Shown here: piece by piece, positions 16,201-23,419 of the stretch
How positions within the stretch are numbered: the first letter of the stretch is position 1
How the letters are laid out: each line of letters starts with the position of its first letter
Source: CAYGTK01 sp964352775
GTDB taxonomy: Bacteria > Bacteroidota > Bacteroidia > Chitinophagales > CAIOSU01
Direction: 5' to 3'
NCBI GenBank assembly: GCA_964352775.1
Contig: CAYGTK010000013.1
Span: 1-33,241, forward strand
Length of the DNA stretch: 33,241 nt
The notes under the pieces: model-generated
Seen by the model: only the letters and a program-made list of their open reading frames with translations
Database searches by the model: none
Told to the model about the DNA's origin: nothing
Made by a program: the position numbers and the translations under genes

Positions 16201-18947
16201 GCAGTAAGCATAACAGTGTAATTACCTTCTACGGTGTAAAGGTGAGTAGGGCTTACACCAGTTGATGTGTTGCTATCACCAAAATCCCAAACAAAAGATA
16301 GATTATCACCTACTGAGGTATTGGTAAAGGTTATCGCATTAGCTGTACAAGCTAATGTGTCCACCGTAAAGGAAGGAGCAGGGAAAGTTGGCTTAACGAA
16401 CTTGCCGTAGGTAATAGCATTTTGGCAACCAATGTCATCAGTAACAGTAAGTGTAACATTGAAATCTCCTGGGTTGTCAAAAGTATAGTTAGGAGTTGGG
16501 CCCACAGCTGTATCACCCGTTCCGAAATCCCAATGCCATGCTACTACTGTAGCATCATATGCAGTTGATGAGTCGATGAATTGTACATTCAAAGGAGCAC
16601 AGCCTGAAACTGGAGAACCAAAGAACTTAGCGAATGGCTGATGTACGGAAACATAGTCAGGTCGCTCAAAGAATTTAACACAGCCATTCACATCGGTCAC
16701 CCTTAAGCGAACGGTGAATTTTCCTGTATCAGTATAAGTATATGCTGGATTGGCTAGGTTACTTGAATCGCCCGTACCAAAGTACCAGCGGTAAGCAACT
16801 GCATCTCGTGAGTTATCTTGAAAAGTAGCTAAATAAGGAGCACACCCTACAGTATTTGTTACGGTAAAGTCAGGCTGTAGATCAGCTATACGAACTGTTT
16901 TTAGTTCAACATCCGTACATCCTGTAGTTAAATTATCTACTGTTAATCGTACGGAGTAAGTTCCAGTAGCTCCGTATACGTGCGTTGGGTTCTGTGCATT
17001 ACTAGTCTGTCCGTCACCGAACTCCCACAACCAAGTATCTGGGGAAATCGATTGGTCTTCAAAGGTGATGTTGAATGGGTTATTACAATCGCGTACTACA
17101 TTGAATCGAGCATCAGGAGGGTTAATGGTTAAATACTGAAGGCGCTCTAATGTATCTCTACATCCACGGTCTATGGCGATCAACATTACATCGAAAGTTC
17201 CCGTATCGCCATAAGTGTAAATAGGGTCTAGTTGAGAAGAATTACCACCATCGCCAAATAACCAATAAGCTTCTGTAGCATTAGCTGATGAATTATTGGT
17301 AAAAGTTATTGGATCGGATAAGCAAGCAGAAAGTGGAGCTGCTATAAAATCTGCAGTAGGTAAATTACCTGCTCTAATGTATTCCGTTTTTAAAATGGTG
17401 TCTCTACAACCAAGGCTATCCTCTATCATAAGAGATACATCATACTCACCCACAGCTGTATACGTGTGAGTTGGGTTAGCTGCTGTGCTGGTAGTACCAT
17501 CCCCAAGATCCCAGAAGTAGCTTACTATTGGTGTAGCGGTAATACTGGTATCCAAAAAGTCGACAGTTAACGGCACACATCCTTCTATGGTATCAGCAAC
17601 AAAGTCTGCTTGTGCAGGACGAATGATAACCAAGGCAGAGTCTATAACTGTGGTGGTACAGCCATTGGAACTAGCCGCAACAACTATAACATCAAATTCC
17701 CCAGCAGTGGTATACGTATGGCTTGGGTTTTGACCAGTACCATTACTTCCATCACCAAAACTCCAGGCATAGCTTGTTGCTGTTGTACTAGTAGCTTGAA
17801 AGCTGGTAGTAAAAGGTAAACTACAACTAGCAGGTGCGCTAGAAGATATAGTTACGGCAGGTGAAGGGAAAACGGTTATGTATATCGTTTTGGTTGTGAG
17901 GTCATCGCAGTTGGATACAGTATCCTCTGCAAACAAACTAACTGTATAGTTTCCTGGTTGGGTGAAAGTATAGCTCGGGTTTTGGTCAGTACTTGTACCA
18001 CCATCACCGAAATCCCATTGCCAAATATCAGCACCGGGCATAGATAGATCTTGAAAATTCACCGCCAAAGGGGCACAACCTTGTGTTACATCTGCTTGAA
18101 AGTTGGCAGATAGGTCAGCTATTTGAATGAAGGCTGGTTTAGTCATCGTATCGGCACAACCATTCGCTGTAGTAGCTATTAATTCTACATTAAAATTACC
18201 GAGAGTTAAGTAAGTCGTGCTCGGGTCGGTAGTAGTAGGAAATTCATTATTACCTAAGCTCCATTGGTAAGTAGCTGGGCTTAATGAAGTTGATTGATTA
18301 GTAAAGTTTACATTTAAAGGAGGCTCGCATGCGCCCATTACATCGCTAGTAAACTCAGCTACGGGGCTTTGTTGCGTACTTATCAAATTAGGAATGTTCA
18401 ACTCATCTGAACAGCCATTCGCATCCTGTACTAATAGCGTTACGCTGAAAACACCTTCTGCCAAGTAGCTATGTGTAGGGTTGGTACTAGTGCTGCTACT
18501 TCCTCCATCACCAAAATTCCAAACCATAGAGGTGATCGCCGCATCTCCTGGTGTGGTATTGTTGATGAACTGCACACCAAAAGGGGTACATCCAATGGTG
18601 TCACTTACCGAAAATTGTACATTGGGGTCAGCAAATACATTGATGTATGCTGTTCTGGTAAGCGTGTCGTTCACACTACCATCACTAGCTATTAACGTTA
18701 CTGAATAGCTGCCTGCTTGACTATATATAGCTCCTGGCGTAGTTTGTACAGAAGAATTACCATTGCCAAAATACCACTGATAGGAGGTAGCATTGGTTGA
18801 ATTATTCTGAAAGTTAACTATCAGGGGACTACAGTCTGCTGTGATATTTGCAGTGAAATCAGCGGTGACCTGGGCGATCGATGGGGAAATGACACTCATC
18901 ATGAGAACGAGCACCAAGAGCCATCTTGAGCGGTTTATCGATTCCAT
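13242..18947 (-). CDS. Giant PKD-repeat surface protein with gliding-motility type B T9SS sorting domain
   Basis: A 1901-residue secreted protein. A signal peptide (WLLVLVLMMSVISPSIAQ) is followed by 15 PKD domains, each with a W-x-FGDG-like core, a NPTHTY-like strand and a YxVTL strand. Next come seven Cys-rich Ig-like repeats of about 75 residues, with YxWSPxxGLSCDDC-like cores, and then the C-terminal type B sorting domain (YVPNTFSPNGDGVNE ... YDRWGTLVFES ... GNVTLLR). It should be exported by the type IX system and displayed as a long filament; adhesion or gliding is inferred. Proteins with this domain often have a PorP/SprF-type partner next to them, but none is present here. It is transcribed alone, divergent from the ars operon, and ends at two hairpins. 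Confidence 0.93.
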   Translation of the reverse strand: MESINRSRWLLVLVLMMSVISPSIAQVTADFTANITADCSPLIVNFQNNSTNATSYQWYFGNGNSSVQTTPGAIYSQAGSYSVTLIASDGSVNDTLTRTAYINVFADPNVQFSVSDTIGCTPFGVQFINNTTPGDAAITSMVWNFGDGGSSSTSTNPTHSYLAEGVFSVTLLVQDANGCSDELNIPNLISTQQSPVAEFTSDVMGACEPPLNVNFTNQSTSLSPATYQWSLGNNEFPTTTDPSTTYLTLGNFNVELIATTANGCADTMTKPAFIQIADLSANFQADVTQGCAPLAVNFQDLSMPGADIWQWDFGDGGTSTDQNPSYTFTQPGNYTVSLFAEDTVSNCDDLTTKTIYITVFPSPAVTISSSAPASCSLPFTTSFQATSTTATSYAWSFGDGSNGTGQNPSHTYTTAGEFDVIVVAASSNGCTTTVIDSALVIIRPAQADFVADTIEGCVPLTVDFLDTSITATPIVSYFWDLGDGTTSTAANPTHTYTAVGEYDVSLMIEDSLGCRDTILKTEYIRAGNLPTADFIAAPLSACLSDPITFTNNSSANATEAYWLFGDGGNSSQLDPIYTYGDTGTFDVMLIAIDRGCRDTLERLQYLTINPPDARFNVVRDCNNPFNITFEDQSISPDTWLWEFGDGQTSNAQNPTHVYGATGTYSVRLTVDNLTTGCTDVELKTVRIADLQPDFTVTNTVGCAPYLATFQDNSRDAVAYRWYFGTGDSSNLANPAYTYTDTGKFTVRLRVTDVNGCVKFFERPDYVSVHQPFAKFFGSPVSGCAPLNVQFIDSSTAYDATVVAWHWDFGTGDTAVGPTPNYTFDNPGDFNVTLTVTDDIGCQNAITYGKFVKPTFPAPSFTVDTLACTANAITFTNTSVGDNLSFVWDFGDSNTSTGVSPTHLYTVEGNYTVMLTATDANGCDSTLALPGLVEVRNPVAGFMADSTFSPCPPFLVNFSDTSSSDIVSWFWDFGDGETSALPDPTHVYLEPDTYAVTLVTTSITGCVDTAYQDDFIIVLGPYGTFNFTPSNECVGNDITFLADVYNTIAITYDFGDGTVKQAPDSTVHAYGNIGIYHPTLILDDGQGCLHTINTTDSVTIGQLDPAFTVDTTYQCKTGAVSFTDQSFSFPAVTSWTWYFGDGDSSNLQNPTHLYTDAGTYDVTLRIDNGLCIKDLTYPALIHIDRGPQANFIVDSVGCVPIFAQFTDLTQSDSTIASWSWDLGNGLTDTVQNPTYNYDTAGTFTVQLVVTSVTGCSDTNTTSITVNSLPIADAGDDTFICDNSSIQLNATGGVVYAWSPPNGLSDTSISDPIASPISLSTYVLTVTDANGCVDTDSISIDVKPVPTPTTSPDREVCLGNTAEIWASGGAKYLWSPDSTASCDDCSATVVAPTSTTTYLVEVKDSNLCIAYDSVRVVVNPLPIGLISGDTAICSDQSTVLEAAAAQVYDWFPAAGLSCNNCQDPIADPDSTTRYLLLTATDKGCTSSDTITVTVNAVPEVNTVAADEVCLNDTLHINTGGGAAYAWSPSTGLSCDDCPDPIAQPLESTDYFLTVTSAENCVSFDTLSITVRDLPEITTVDGDTVCAGDKLELSSSYVNTTSVLWSPAADLSFEYIESPTARPDSSTMYVVTATSPHNCIAQDSVYIGVVNKVRSALTQDTEICFGESVDLTASALQEGNLGTQVVWSPVNFLDNTDSKEVIATPEKDITYKMIAYSGSCIPDTQLVNITVHQLPEISIGGPIEAVKDQVIPLAPSSTKPVTYEWLDDRIECATCDTAYLNAQDPGLYFVRATDEFGCEDMDSVQLKVVSSCLSDVYVPNTFSPNGDGVNEKLMVRGLTLTDISSFRVYDRWGTLVFESDNMINGWDGTKNGLPLSSDVFVYYVEAVCGNGQVAIKSGNVTLLR

Positions 18948-19031
18948 TAGTACGGTTTTGTTTCGGTTTTACCAGTGTATGTACGATGTGGAGTGGGAAA
19001 GGTTACAGGTATCTTTAAAGCGTTATTGGAA

Positions 19032-19060
19032 TTTGTAGCGCAATTTTTCCAGTAAGTTTG
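19032..19060 (+). promoter_or_regulatory. ars operon promoter
   Basis: TTTG at 19032-19035 and TAAGTTTG at 19053-19060, spaced by 17 bases, fit the Bacteroidota promoter form at the short end of the known spacer range. Transcription should start near 19067, a few bases before the palindromic operator that follows, so a bound repressor would block the polymerase. Confidence 0.7.
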
Positions 19061-19072
19061 GAAATCCATAGT

Positions 19073-19094
19073 TTAATCGTAATTTTACGATTAA
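19073..19094 (+). promoter_or_regulatory. ArsR operator 1, overlapping the arsR start codon
   Basis: TTAATCGTAA, two bases, then TTACGATTAA form a perfect 10-2-10 inverted repeat. Its last base is the A of the arsR ATG. Position just after the promoter, size and symmetry fit a site for the dimeric ArsR repressor. In RNA the same bases could form a hairpin covering the start codon. Confidence 0.75.
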
Positions 19095-19420
19095 TGGAGG
19101 CGAAGACTAAGAACCATACTTTACAGCAAACACGATTAGCAACTTGGGCAAAGGCATTAGGCCATCCAGCCCGCATTGCGATAATGGAGGTGCTTTTGCA
19201 GCGGAACTCTTGTATTTGTGGTGAGTTGGTAGATGTACTTCCTTTATCGCAAAGTACCGTTTCACAGCATTTAAAAGCTTTGAAAGATGCTAAACTTATA
19301 AAAGGCGCAATTGACGGACCACGTACCTGCTATTGTATCGATCAGGAAGAATGGGCTTCTGTACAAAGCCTATTGGGCAACTTTTTAAACAAGAAAGTAA
19401 CAATGGATAACTGCTGCTAA
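19094..19420 (+). CDS. arsR: ArsR-family arsenic-responsive repressor
   Basis: A small winged-helix repressor of 108 residues. It has the usual ArsR core: GHPARIAIMEVLLQRN, then the DNA-reading LSQSTVSQHLKALKDAKLI and the wing with GPRTCYCID. Cysteines in NSCICGELVD, in CYC and in the C-terminal NCC are candidates for binding trivalent arsenic; CxC before the recognition helix resembles the E. coli-type site. Arsenite binding would release it from the two palindromes here. The ATG at 19094 is chosen because the earlier TTG at 19058 is inside the -7 box, before the transcription start. It leads the arsR-arsI-acr3-arsC operon. Confidence 0.93.
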   Translation: MEAKTKNHTLQQTRLATWAKALGHPARIAIMEVLLQRNSCICGELVDVLPLSQSTVSQHLKALKDAKLIKGAIDGPRTCYCIDQEEWASVQSLLGNFLNKKVTMDNCC

Positions 19421-19435
19421 AAAAAATTACATTAA

Positions 19436-19457
19436 TTAATCGCAAAATTACGATAAA
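19436..19457 (+). promoter_or_regulatory. ArsR operator 2, overlapping the arsI start codon
   Basis: TTAATCGCAA, two bases, then TTACGATAAA repeats operator 1 with one change in each arm and the same 10-2-10 spacing. Its last base is again the A of the next ATG. No promoter is visible directly before it, so it may act as a second repressor site, a roadblock, or an RNA hairpin. Confidence 0.65.
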
Positions 19458-19972
19458 TGAAAACGCAAGAACAAACAAAAGCGACTATGCATGTAAGCAT
19501 GTATGTGAGCAACTTAGCAAAAACAGAAGCGCACTACGATAGTTTCTTCGGACAAGCGGCTAATAAAAGTATGCCAGGCTATGCCAAGTATGAATTGAGC
19601 GAACCCGCATTGGTTATCTCTTTTGTAGAGAATACTGAATTAGTGCAAGCCAATTTTGGTCACCTAGGTTTTCGTGTGCCCAACGGAACTGCACTGGAGG
19701 AGTGGAAGAAAAAAATGGGTCAAGCCAATATTCAGGTATTAGAAGAAGAAGGAACGAATTGCTGCTACGCTTCTCAAGATAAATTTTGGGTAACCGACCC
19801 CGATGGTATTCAATGGGAGGTATACAACTTCTTGGGTGATGTAAGTTTTAATGATCCGAAGTATGCCATGAAAGGCGAGAAGGATGGTAATGAAGATGCA
19901 TGCTGTAGTCCAGCTATGGTAGTAAAAGAAGCAGCTGAAGCCTGTTGTAGTTCAGATAGTGGTTGTTGCTAA
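19457..19972 (+). CDS. arsI: ArsI-type C-As lyase (VOC family dioxygenase)
   Basis: ArsI uses Fe(II) and O2 to split the carbon-arsenic bond of trivalent organoarsenicals such as methylarsenite, releasing arsenite. The 171-residue protein has the vicinal-oxygen-chelate fold. Metal ligands are His12 (MHVSMYV), His69 (NFGHLGF) and Glu121 (QWEVY), and the substrate-binding Cys102-Cys103 pair lies in GTNCCYASQDKFW. The tail is Cys-rich, with three more CC pairs (ACCSP, ACCSS, GCC), as seen in ArsI/CadI proteins. It sits between arsR and acr3, so released arsenite can be exported directly. Its ATG overlaps the second ArsR palindrome. Confidence 0.88.
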   Translation: MKTQEQTKATMHVSMYVSNLAKTEAHYDSFFGQAANKSMPGYAKYELSEPALVISFVENTELVQANFGHLGFRVPNGTALEEWKKKMGQANIQVLEEEGTNCCYASQDKFWVTDPDGIQWEVYNFLGDVSFNDPKYAMKGEKDGNEDACCSPAMVVKEAAEACCSSDSGCC

Positions 19973-20006
19973 TACATAGTGATATTATCCTAGTAGATAG
20001 ATAAGA

Positions 20007-21026
20007 ATGAAAGGAATAGGTTTTTTCGAAAAGTATCTCACTCTTTGGGTACTACTTTGCATTGTAGCAGGTATTGGCATTGGTGCTTTAGCAGGCGATA
20101 GTATTGCTGTTATTTCTTCATGGGAAATTGCACATGTAAATATACCCGTGGCTATACTTATTTGGATGATGATCTATCCGATGATGGTTCAGGTAGATTT
20201 TGGTTCGCTAAAAGAAGCTGGCAAAAACTATAAGGGCCTAGGTTTAACCGTTGTAGTCAACTGGCTGGTAAAGCCATTTACCATGGCCTTTTTTGCATGG
20301 GTATTTTTCGATAATCTATACTCAGCTTGGCTAAGCCCTGAACAGGCCGACGCTTATATGGCTGGAGCTATATTACTGGGAGCAGCACCATGTACAGCCA
20401 TGGTATTTGTGTGGTCGTACCTTAGCAATGGCGATCCTAACTATACCTTGGTACAAGTGTCGGTAAACGATCTGATACTGCTAGTAGTTTTTGTGCCCTT
20501 AGTACAGTTTTTACTGGGTATTACTGATTTTCAAATACCCTACGATGTGCTTGTTACCTCTGTAGTAGTATTTGTAGTTATACCTCTAGTTGCAGGATAT
20601 ATCACCAACAGGCTGCTAACTAAAAATAAGGGCGAGGCTTGGTTTAAAAACAAATTCTTGCCACGACTAAAACCATTATCAATAACGGCTTTGCTATCCA
20701 CATTGGTATTATTATTTGCCTTTCAAGGACAGCAAATATTGGCTCAGCCCCAGCACATACTGTTAATTGCCATTCCATTAACCATACAAACCTATTTCAT
20801 TTTCTTTTTAAGTTGGTTTGTTGGCCGTTGGCTTAAGCTAAGCTACCGTGTTTGTGCTCCAGCTTCCATGATAGGGGCAAGCAATTTTTTTGAATTGGCA
20901 GTTGCAGTAGCAATAGCCCTGTTCGGATTAGAATCTGGGGCAGCATTGGCTACTGTGGTGGGGGTATTGATTGAGGTGCCAATTATGTTATCGCTTGTGC
21001 AAATAGCTAAACGATGGAAATATTAA
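20007..21026 (+). CDS. acr3: Arsenite efflux transporter Acr3
   Basis: A 339-residue permease of the BASS superfamily with ten predicted membrane segments that exports As(OH)3/arsenite using the proton motive force. Family hallmarks: Cys129 in GAAPCTAMVFVWS, essential for arsenite transport, the preceding membrane-embedded Pro, and Glu295 in GASNFFELAVAVA on the second broken helix. Length is normal. It follows arsI by 34 bases and precedes arsC by 22, in a single transcription direction. Confidence 0.95.
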   Translation: MKGIGFFEKYLTLWVLLCIVAGIGIGALAGDSIAVISSWEIAHVNIPVAILIWMMIYPMMVQVDFGSLKEAGKNYKGLGLTVVVNWLVKPFTMAFFAWVFFDNLYSAWLSPEQADAYMAGAILLGAAPCTAMVFVWSYLSNGDPNYTLVQVSVNDLILLVVFVPLVQFLLGITDFQIPYDVLVTSVVVFVVIPLVAGYITNRLLTKNKGEAWFKNKFLPRLKPLSITALLSTLVLLFAFQGQQILAQPQHILLIAIPLTIQTYFIFFLSWFVGRWLKLSYRVCAPASMIGASNFFELAVAVAIALFGLESGAALATVVGVLIEVPIMLSLVQIAKRWKY

Positions 21027-21048
21027 TTGGAGTTGAATACAAAAAGCA

Positions 21049-21447
21049 ATGAAGAACGTAGTATTCGTTTGCACAGAAAACAGTAATCGCAGTCAATTAG
21101 CAGAAGCACTAGCCAAACTATACGCTTCAAATGAGCTTAATGCATTTAGTGCAGGTTCAAAAGCTTCTGGTAAAGTAAACCCCAAAGCAATTACGGCCAT
21201 GCGGGAATTGGGCTATGATATGAGTGAGCATAGATCTATAGCCGTTGATGATCTACCAGTGCTGGAATGGGATTTTATAATTACTATGGGCTGTGGCGAC
21301 GCTTGTCCTCATTTACCTGCAAAAGAAAGAGTTGATTGGCAATTGCCCGACCCCAAAGCATTTGATCAGAATTATTACAATACAGTGAGGGACTACATCA
21401 AAATAAAAGTATTGGAGCTAACTGGCCGTTTAGATGAGCTGAGCTAG
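21049..21447 (+). CDS. arsC: Arsenate reductase of the low-molecular-weight phosphatase type
   Basis: Reduces arsenate to arsenite for export by Acr3. The N-terminal P-loop FVCTENSNRSQ gives the catalytic Cys8-X5-Arg14; Cys82 and Cys86 in MGCGDACP form the relay disulfide, and LPDP supplies the general acid Asp100. These features match the thioredoxin-coupled ArsC type and not plain tyrosine phosphatases, which lack the extra cysteines. The 132-residue length is typical. It ends the ars operon with TAG, one base from the stop of the convergent TPR gene and with no hairpin between them. Confidence 0.94.
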   Translation: MKNVVFVCTENSNRSQLAEALAKLYASNELNAFSAGSKASGKVNPKAITAMRELGYDMSEHRSIAVDDLPVLEWDFIITMGCGDACPHLPAKERVDWQLPDPKAFDQNYYNTVRDYIKIKVLELTGRLDELS

Positions 21448-21448
21448 A

Positions 21449-22501
21449 TTATCTGTTTTCTAAAGCCTTTGCTTTGTCATCCATATTCATAGTTCGGTAC
21501 AATCGCACTAGCGTAGACTTGGCGAGGCTATCATTTGGATTACGTTTATATAGTCGCTCCAAAAAGTTAATGCCTACTTGCATCATGTCAAGTACTTGCT
21601 TTGGGTCACCACCCATGGTTTGAATTTTGGAGGCTTCCTGAGTATAGAGTAAACCTAAGCTATAGAGCGCTTCATCCATTTCCCATTTTAGATCAAGCAA
21701 CTGCTGGTAAAGTTCCATAGACTTGTAAGGGTCACTCTCTTTCGTGAAGCGAGCATACCTTAATACCAGTTGCTTTTTGTTTGGAACTTTAAGCAATAGG
21801 TCTTCATACAACTTTTGAGTAGATGTGCTGTCTTGGTCTGCCCGTAATAGTGCACCTAACATCATCAGGTCAGCATTATCATTACTTAAGCTTATACCTT
21901 GATCAATAAATTGAAGCGCCTTCTTTTTATTCCTCAAGCGAAACCAGAAGTCATCGGCAAGCTTATAGCAAGCCTTGGCAGCAAGTTCTATATCGGCCAA
22001 TTTCTCATCGTTAATGTATATCTGCAGTACTTTAAGGTATTCCTTTTGGGCCTTATCGTAATTGTTAAGGTTATCATGTGCAGTTGCTAGCATCCAGAGA
22101 AGTGCTGGGTTACTTGGGCTATGGTCGCTGAATATTTCTGTTGTTCTAGCAGTTATTAAATACTGTTCACGAAGGTCCTTTCCTTTCTTAAGCGTATCTA
22201 ATAGTTCTACAACCGCGCTTGTTAGCTTATCTGCTATTAGCCCGTTTTCATCATATCGGAAGGCATTTCGCCAAGCCTCAATGGTTTGATCTTTTCTTCC
22301 TAGTCGTAGGTAAGCTGTACCCAAGTATAGGTAACCCATTTCATTTTCCATATCGGATGAAAGAAGGTTCTCTAAGGCTTTTACAACAGCAGTGTATTTG
22401 CCTTTAGCTAAGTCTTTACCTGCCTTATCGGTTATTTTGTTCTGACCAAAAGCTGTTGTAATAAATAGTAGAAGGGTGATATGGAAGAGTAGCAATTTCA
22501 G
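21449..22501 (-). CDS. Secreted TPR-repeat protein, probable CTG start
   Basis: A signal peptide is followed by a helical repeat protein whose helices fit tetratricopeptide repeats (for example YLYLGTAYLRLGRKDQTIEAW, NNYDKAQKEYLKVL, EALYSLGLLYTQE). It should act as a periplasmic or outer-membrane scaffold; no enzyme motif is seen. A stop (TAA at 22514-22516) limits the start. The only choices are CTG at 22501 and TTG at 22495. CTG gives MKLLLFHITLLLFITTAFGQ, a normal signal peptide with its Lys, and forms a CTGA overlap with the stop of the gene before it, so I prefer it. It is the last gene of the ligase-hydrolase operon. Confidence 0.75.
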   Translation of the reverse strand: MKLLLFHITLLLFITTAFGQNKITDKAGKDLAKGKYTAVVKALENLLSSDMENEMGYLYLGTAYLRLGRKDQTIEAWRNAFRYDENGLIADKLTSAVVELLDTLKKGKDLREQYLITARTTEIFSDHSPSNPALLWMLATAHDNLNNYDKAQKEYLKVLQIYINDEKLADIELAAKACYKLADDFWFRLRNKKKALQFIDQGISLSNDNADLMMLGALLRADQDSTSTQKLYEDLLLKVPNKKQLVLRYARFTKESDPYKSMELYQQLLDLKWEMDEALYSLGLLYTQEASKIQTMGGDPKQVLDMMQVGINFLERLYKRNPNDSLAKSTLVRLYRTMNMDDKAKALENR

Positions 22502-23415
22502 AAGTCCAAGGGCTTAATGATGAAAAAACCATCTTCGCCTTGGGGTTGATACAGGGGCATTAATATCATGCCATCTTCTTGTGCGCGTATTTCTCCATGT
22601 ATGTCATTAGCCAGTAACATACCTTGCTCCACGGTCTGGAAATTTCCAAAACCAGGTTTCATTTCAAAGTGATCATCTTGTTTGATGTCGTGACGGTAGC
22701 GGAATTGAACTACCTCAGGCAAGCCCGCACTAATAGCTAGTAGCCGCTGCTCGTATATTTCATATTCAGGTATATCTGAACGCTGAAGGCAACCCAAGCT
22801 TACTAAAAGCACTAGGATAGCTGCTTCGGCATTATCTACTGCAATAGGGTCGTGATGTTGTCCTGCCTCGAAACCTATAGCTTCTATACCGATCTCTTGA
22901 AAATAATTTAGTGTGGTACCATGTAGCACCTCATCTAGCCCAACAATTACGGGAACAAGCAGCCCTTGTGCTAAGCGCACACTTTTTTCTGTATCAGAAG
23001 CTATCGTAAAAACACCGCCTGATGCAGATGTGGTATGTAAGTCTAAATAGATGGTTCTACCAGGAGCTACCTCCAGGTATTCTTGCATGTGGTCGTAAAG
23101 GGCTTTCTGCTCTTTATCCTCTGTGCGATACAATTCATCAGCATGGGTAGAGCGGATGTAGTCCATATGGTCATGCTCCCAAATGCGATTAAGGTCACGC
23201 TCTATGAAACGTTGGTTCTTTTCTAAAGCACTTATGTTACCCGAAAGGCCCACTACAGTTCCCTTCATTGTGGGCTTCCACTTTTCTAACTTTTCAAATA
23301 AACGCGTGAGCGCGTTTACGCCAGCCAGTTCATTTCCATGTATTCCTCCAGTACAGATCAGTAGTGGCCCATCTTCTGCGCCTTTGTACTCACCTATTAC
23401 TCGTTTCCACTTCAT
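22498..23415 (-). CDS. AstE/AspA-like zinc carboxypeptidase family hydrolase
   Basis: A cytosolic M14-fold hydrolase of the succinylglutamate desuccinylase/aspartoacylase family, 305 residues. The zinc site is GGIHGNE (His26, Glu29) with His127 in LDLHTTS; the catalytic Glu is probably Glu183 in GFEAGQHH. SALEKNQRFIERDLNR carries the Asn/Arg substrate-binding segment of the family. The arginine succinyltransferase pathway is not present nearby, so an AstE role is unlikely. It lies four bases after the CBS-fused ligase gene. A ligase and a hydrolase made together suggest opposing or sequential steps on an N-acyl or gamma-glutamyl compound; the substrate is unknown. Confidence 0.83.
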   Translation of the reverse strand: MKWKRVIGEYKGAEDGPLLICTGGIHGNELAGVNALTRLFEKLEKWKPTMKGTVVGLSGNISALEKNQRFIERDLNRIWEHDHMDYIRSTHADELYRTEDKEQKALYDHMQEYLEVAPGRTIYLDLHTTSASGGVFTIASDTEKSVRLAQGLLVPVIVGLDEVLHGTTLNYFQEIGIEAIGFEAGQHHDPIAVDNAEAAILVLLVSLGCLQRSDIPEYEIYEQRLLAISAGLPEVVQFRYRHDIKQDDHFEMKPGFGNFQTVEQGMLLANDIHGEIRAQEDGMILMPLYQPQGEDGFFIIKPLDF

Positions 23416-23419
23416 ACGA

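Noticed and set aside
13242..18947. Regular repeats suggestive of a CRISPR array or DNA satellite
   Set aside because: The repeats are about 80-90 codons long, differ at DNA level and form PKD and Ig-like protein domains; no short direct repeats with unique spacers exist.
19058..19093. TTG at 19058 as the arsR start
   Set aside because: It overlaps the -7 box and would translate the operator palindrome; ATG at 19094 fits ArsR proteins.
22498..23415. Succinylglutamate desuccinylase AstE of arginine catabolism
   Set aside because: No other ast gene is nearby and the family includes many hydrolases; only the fold and zinc site can be supported.
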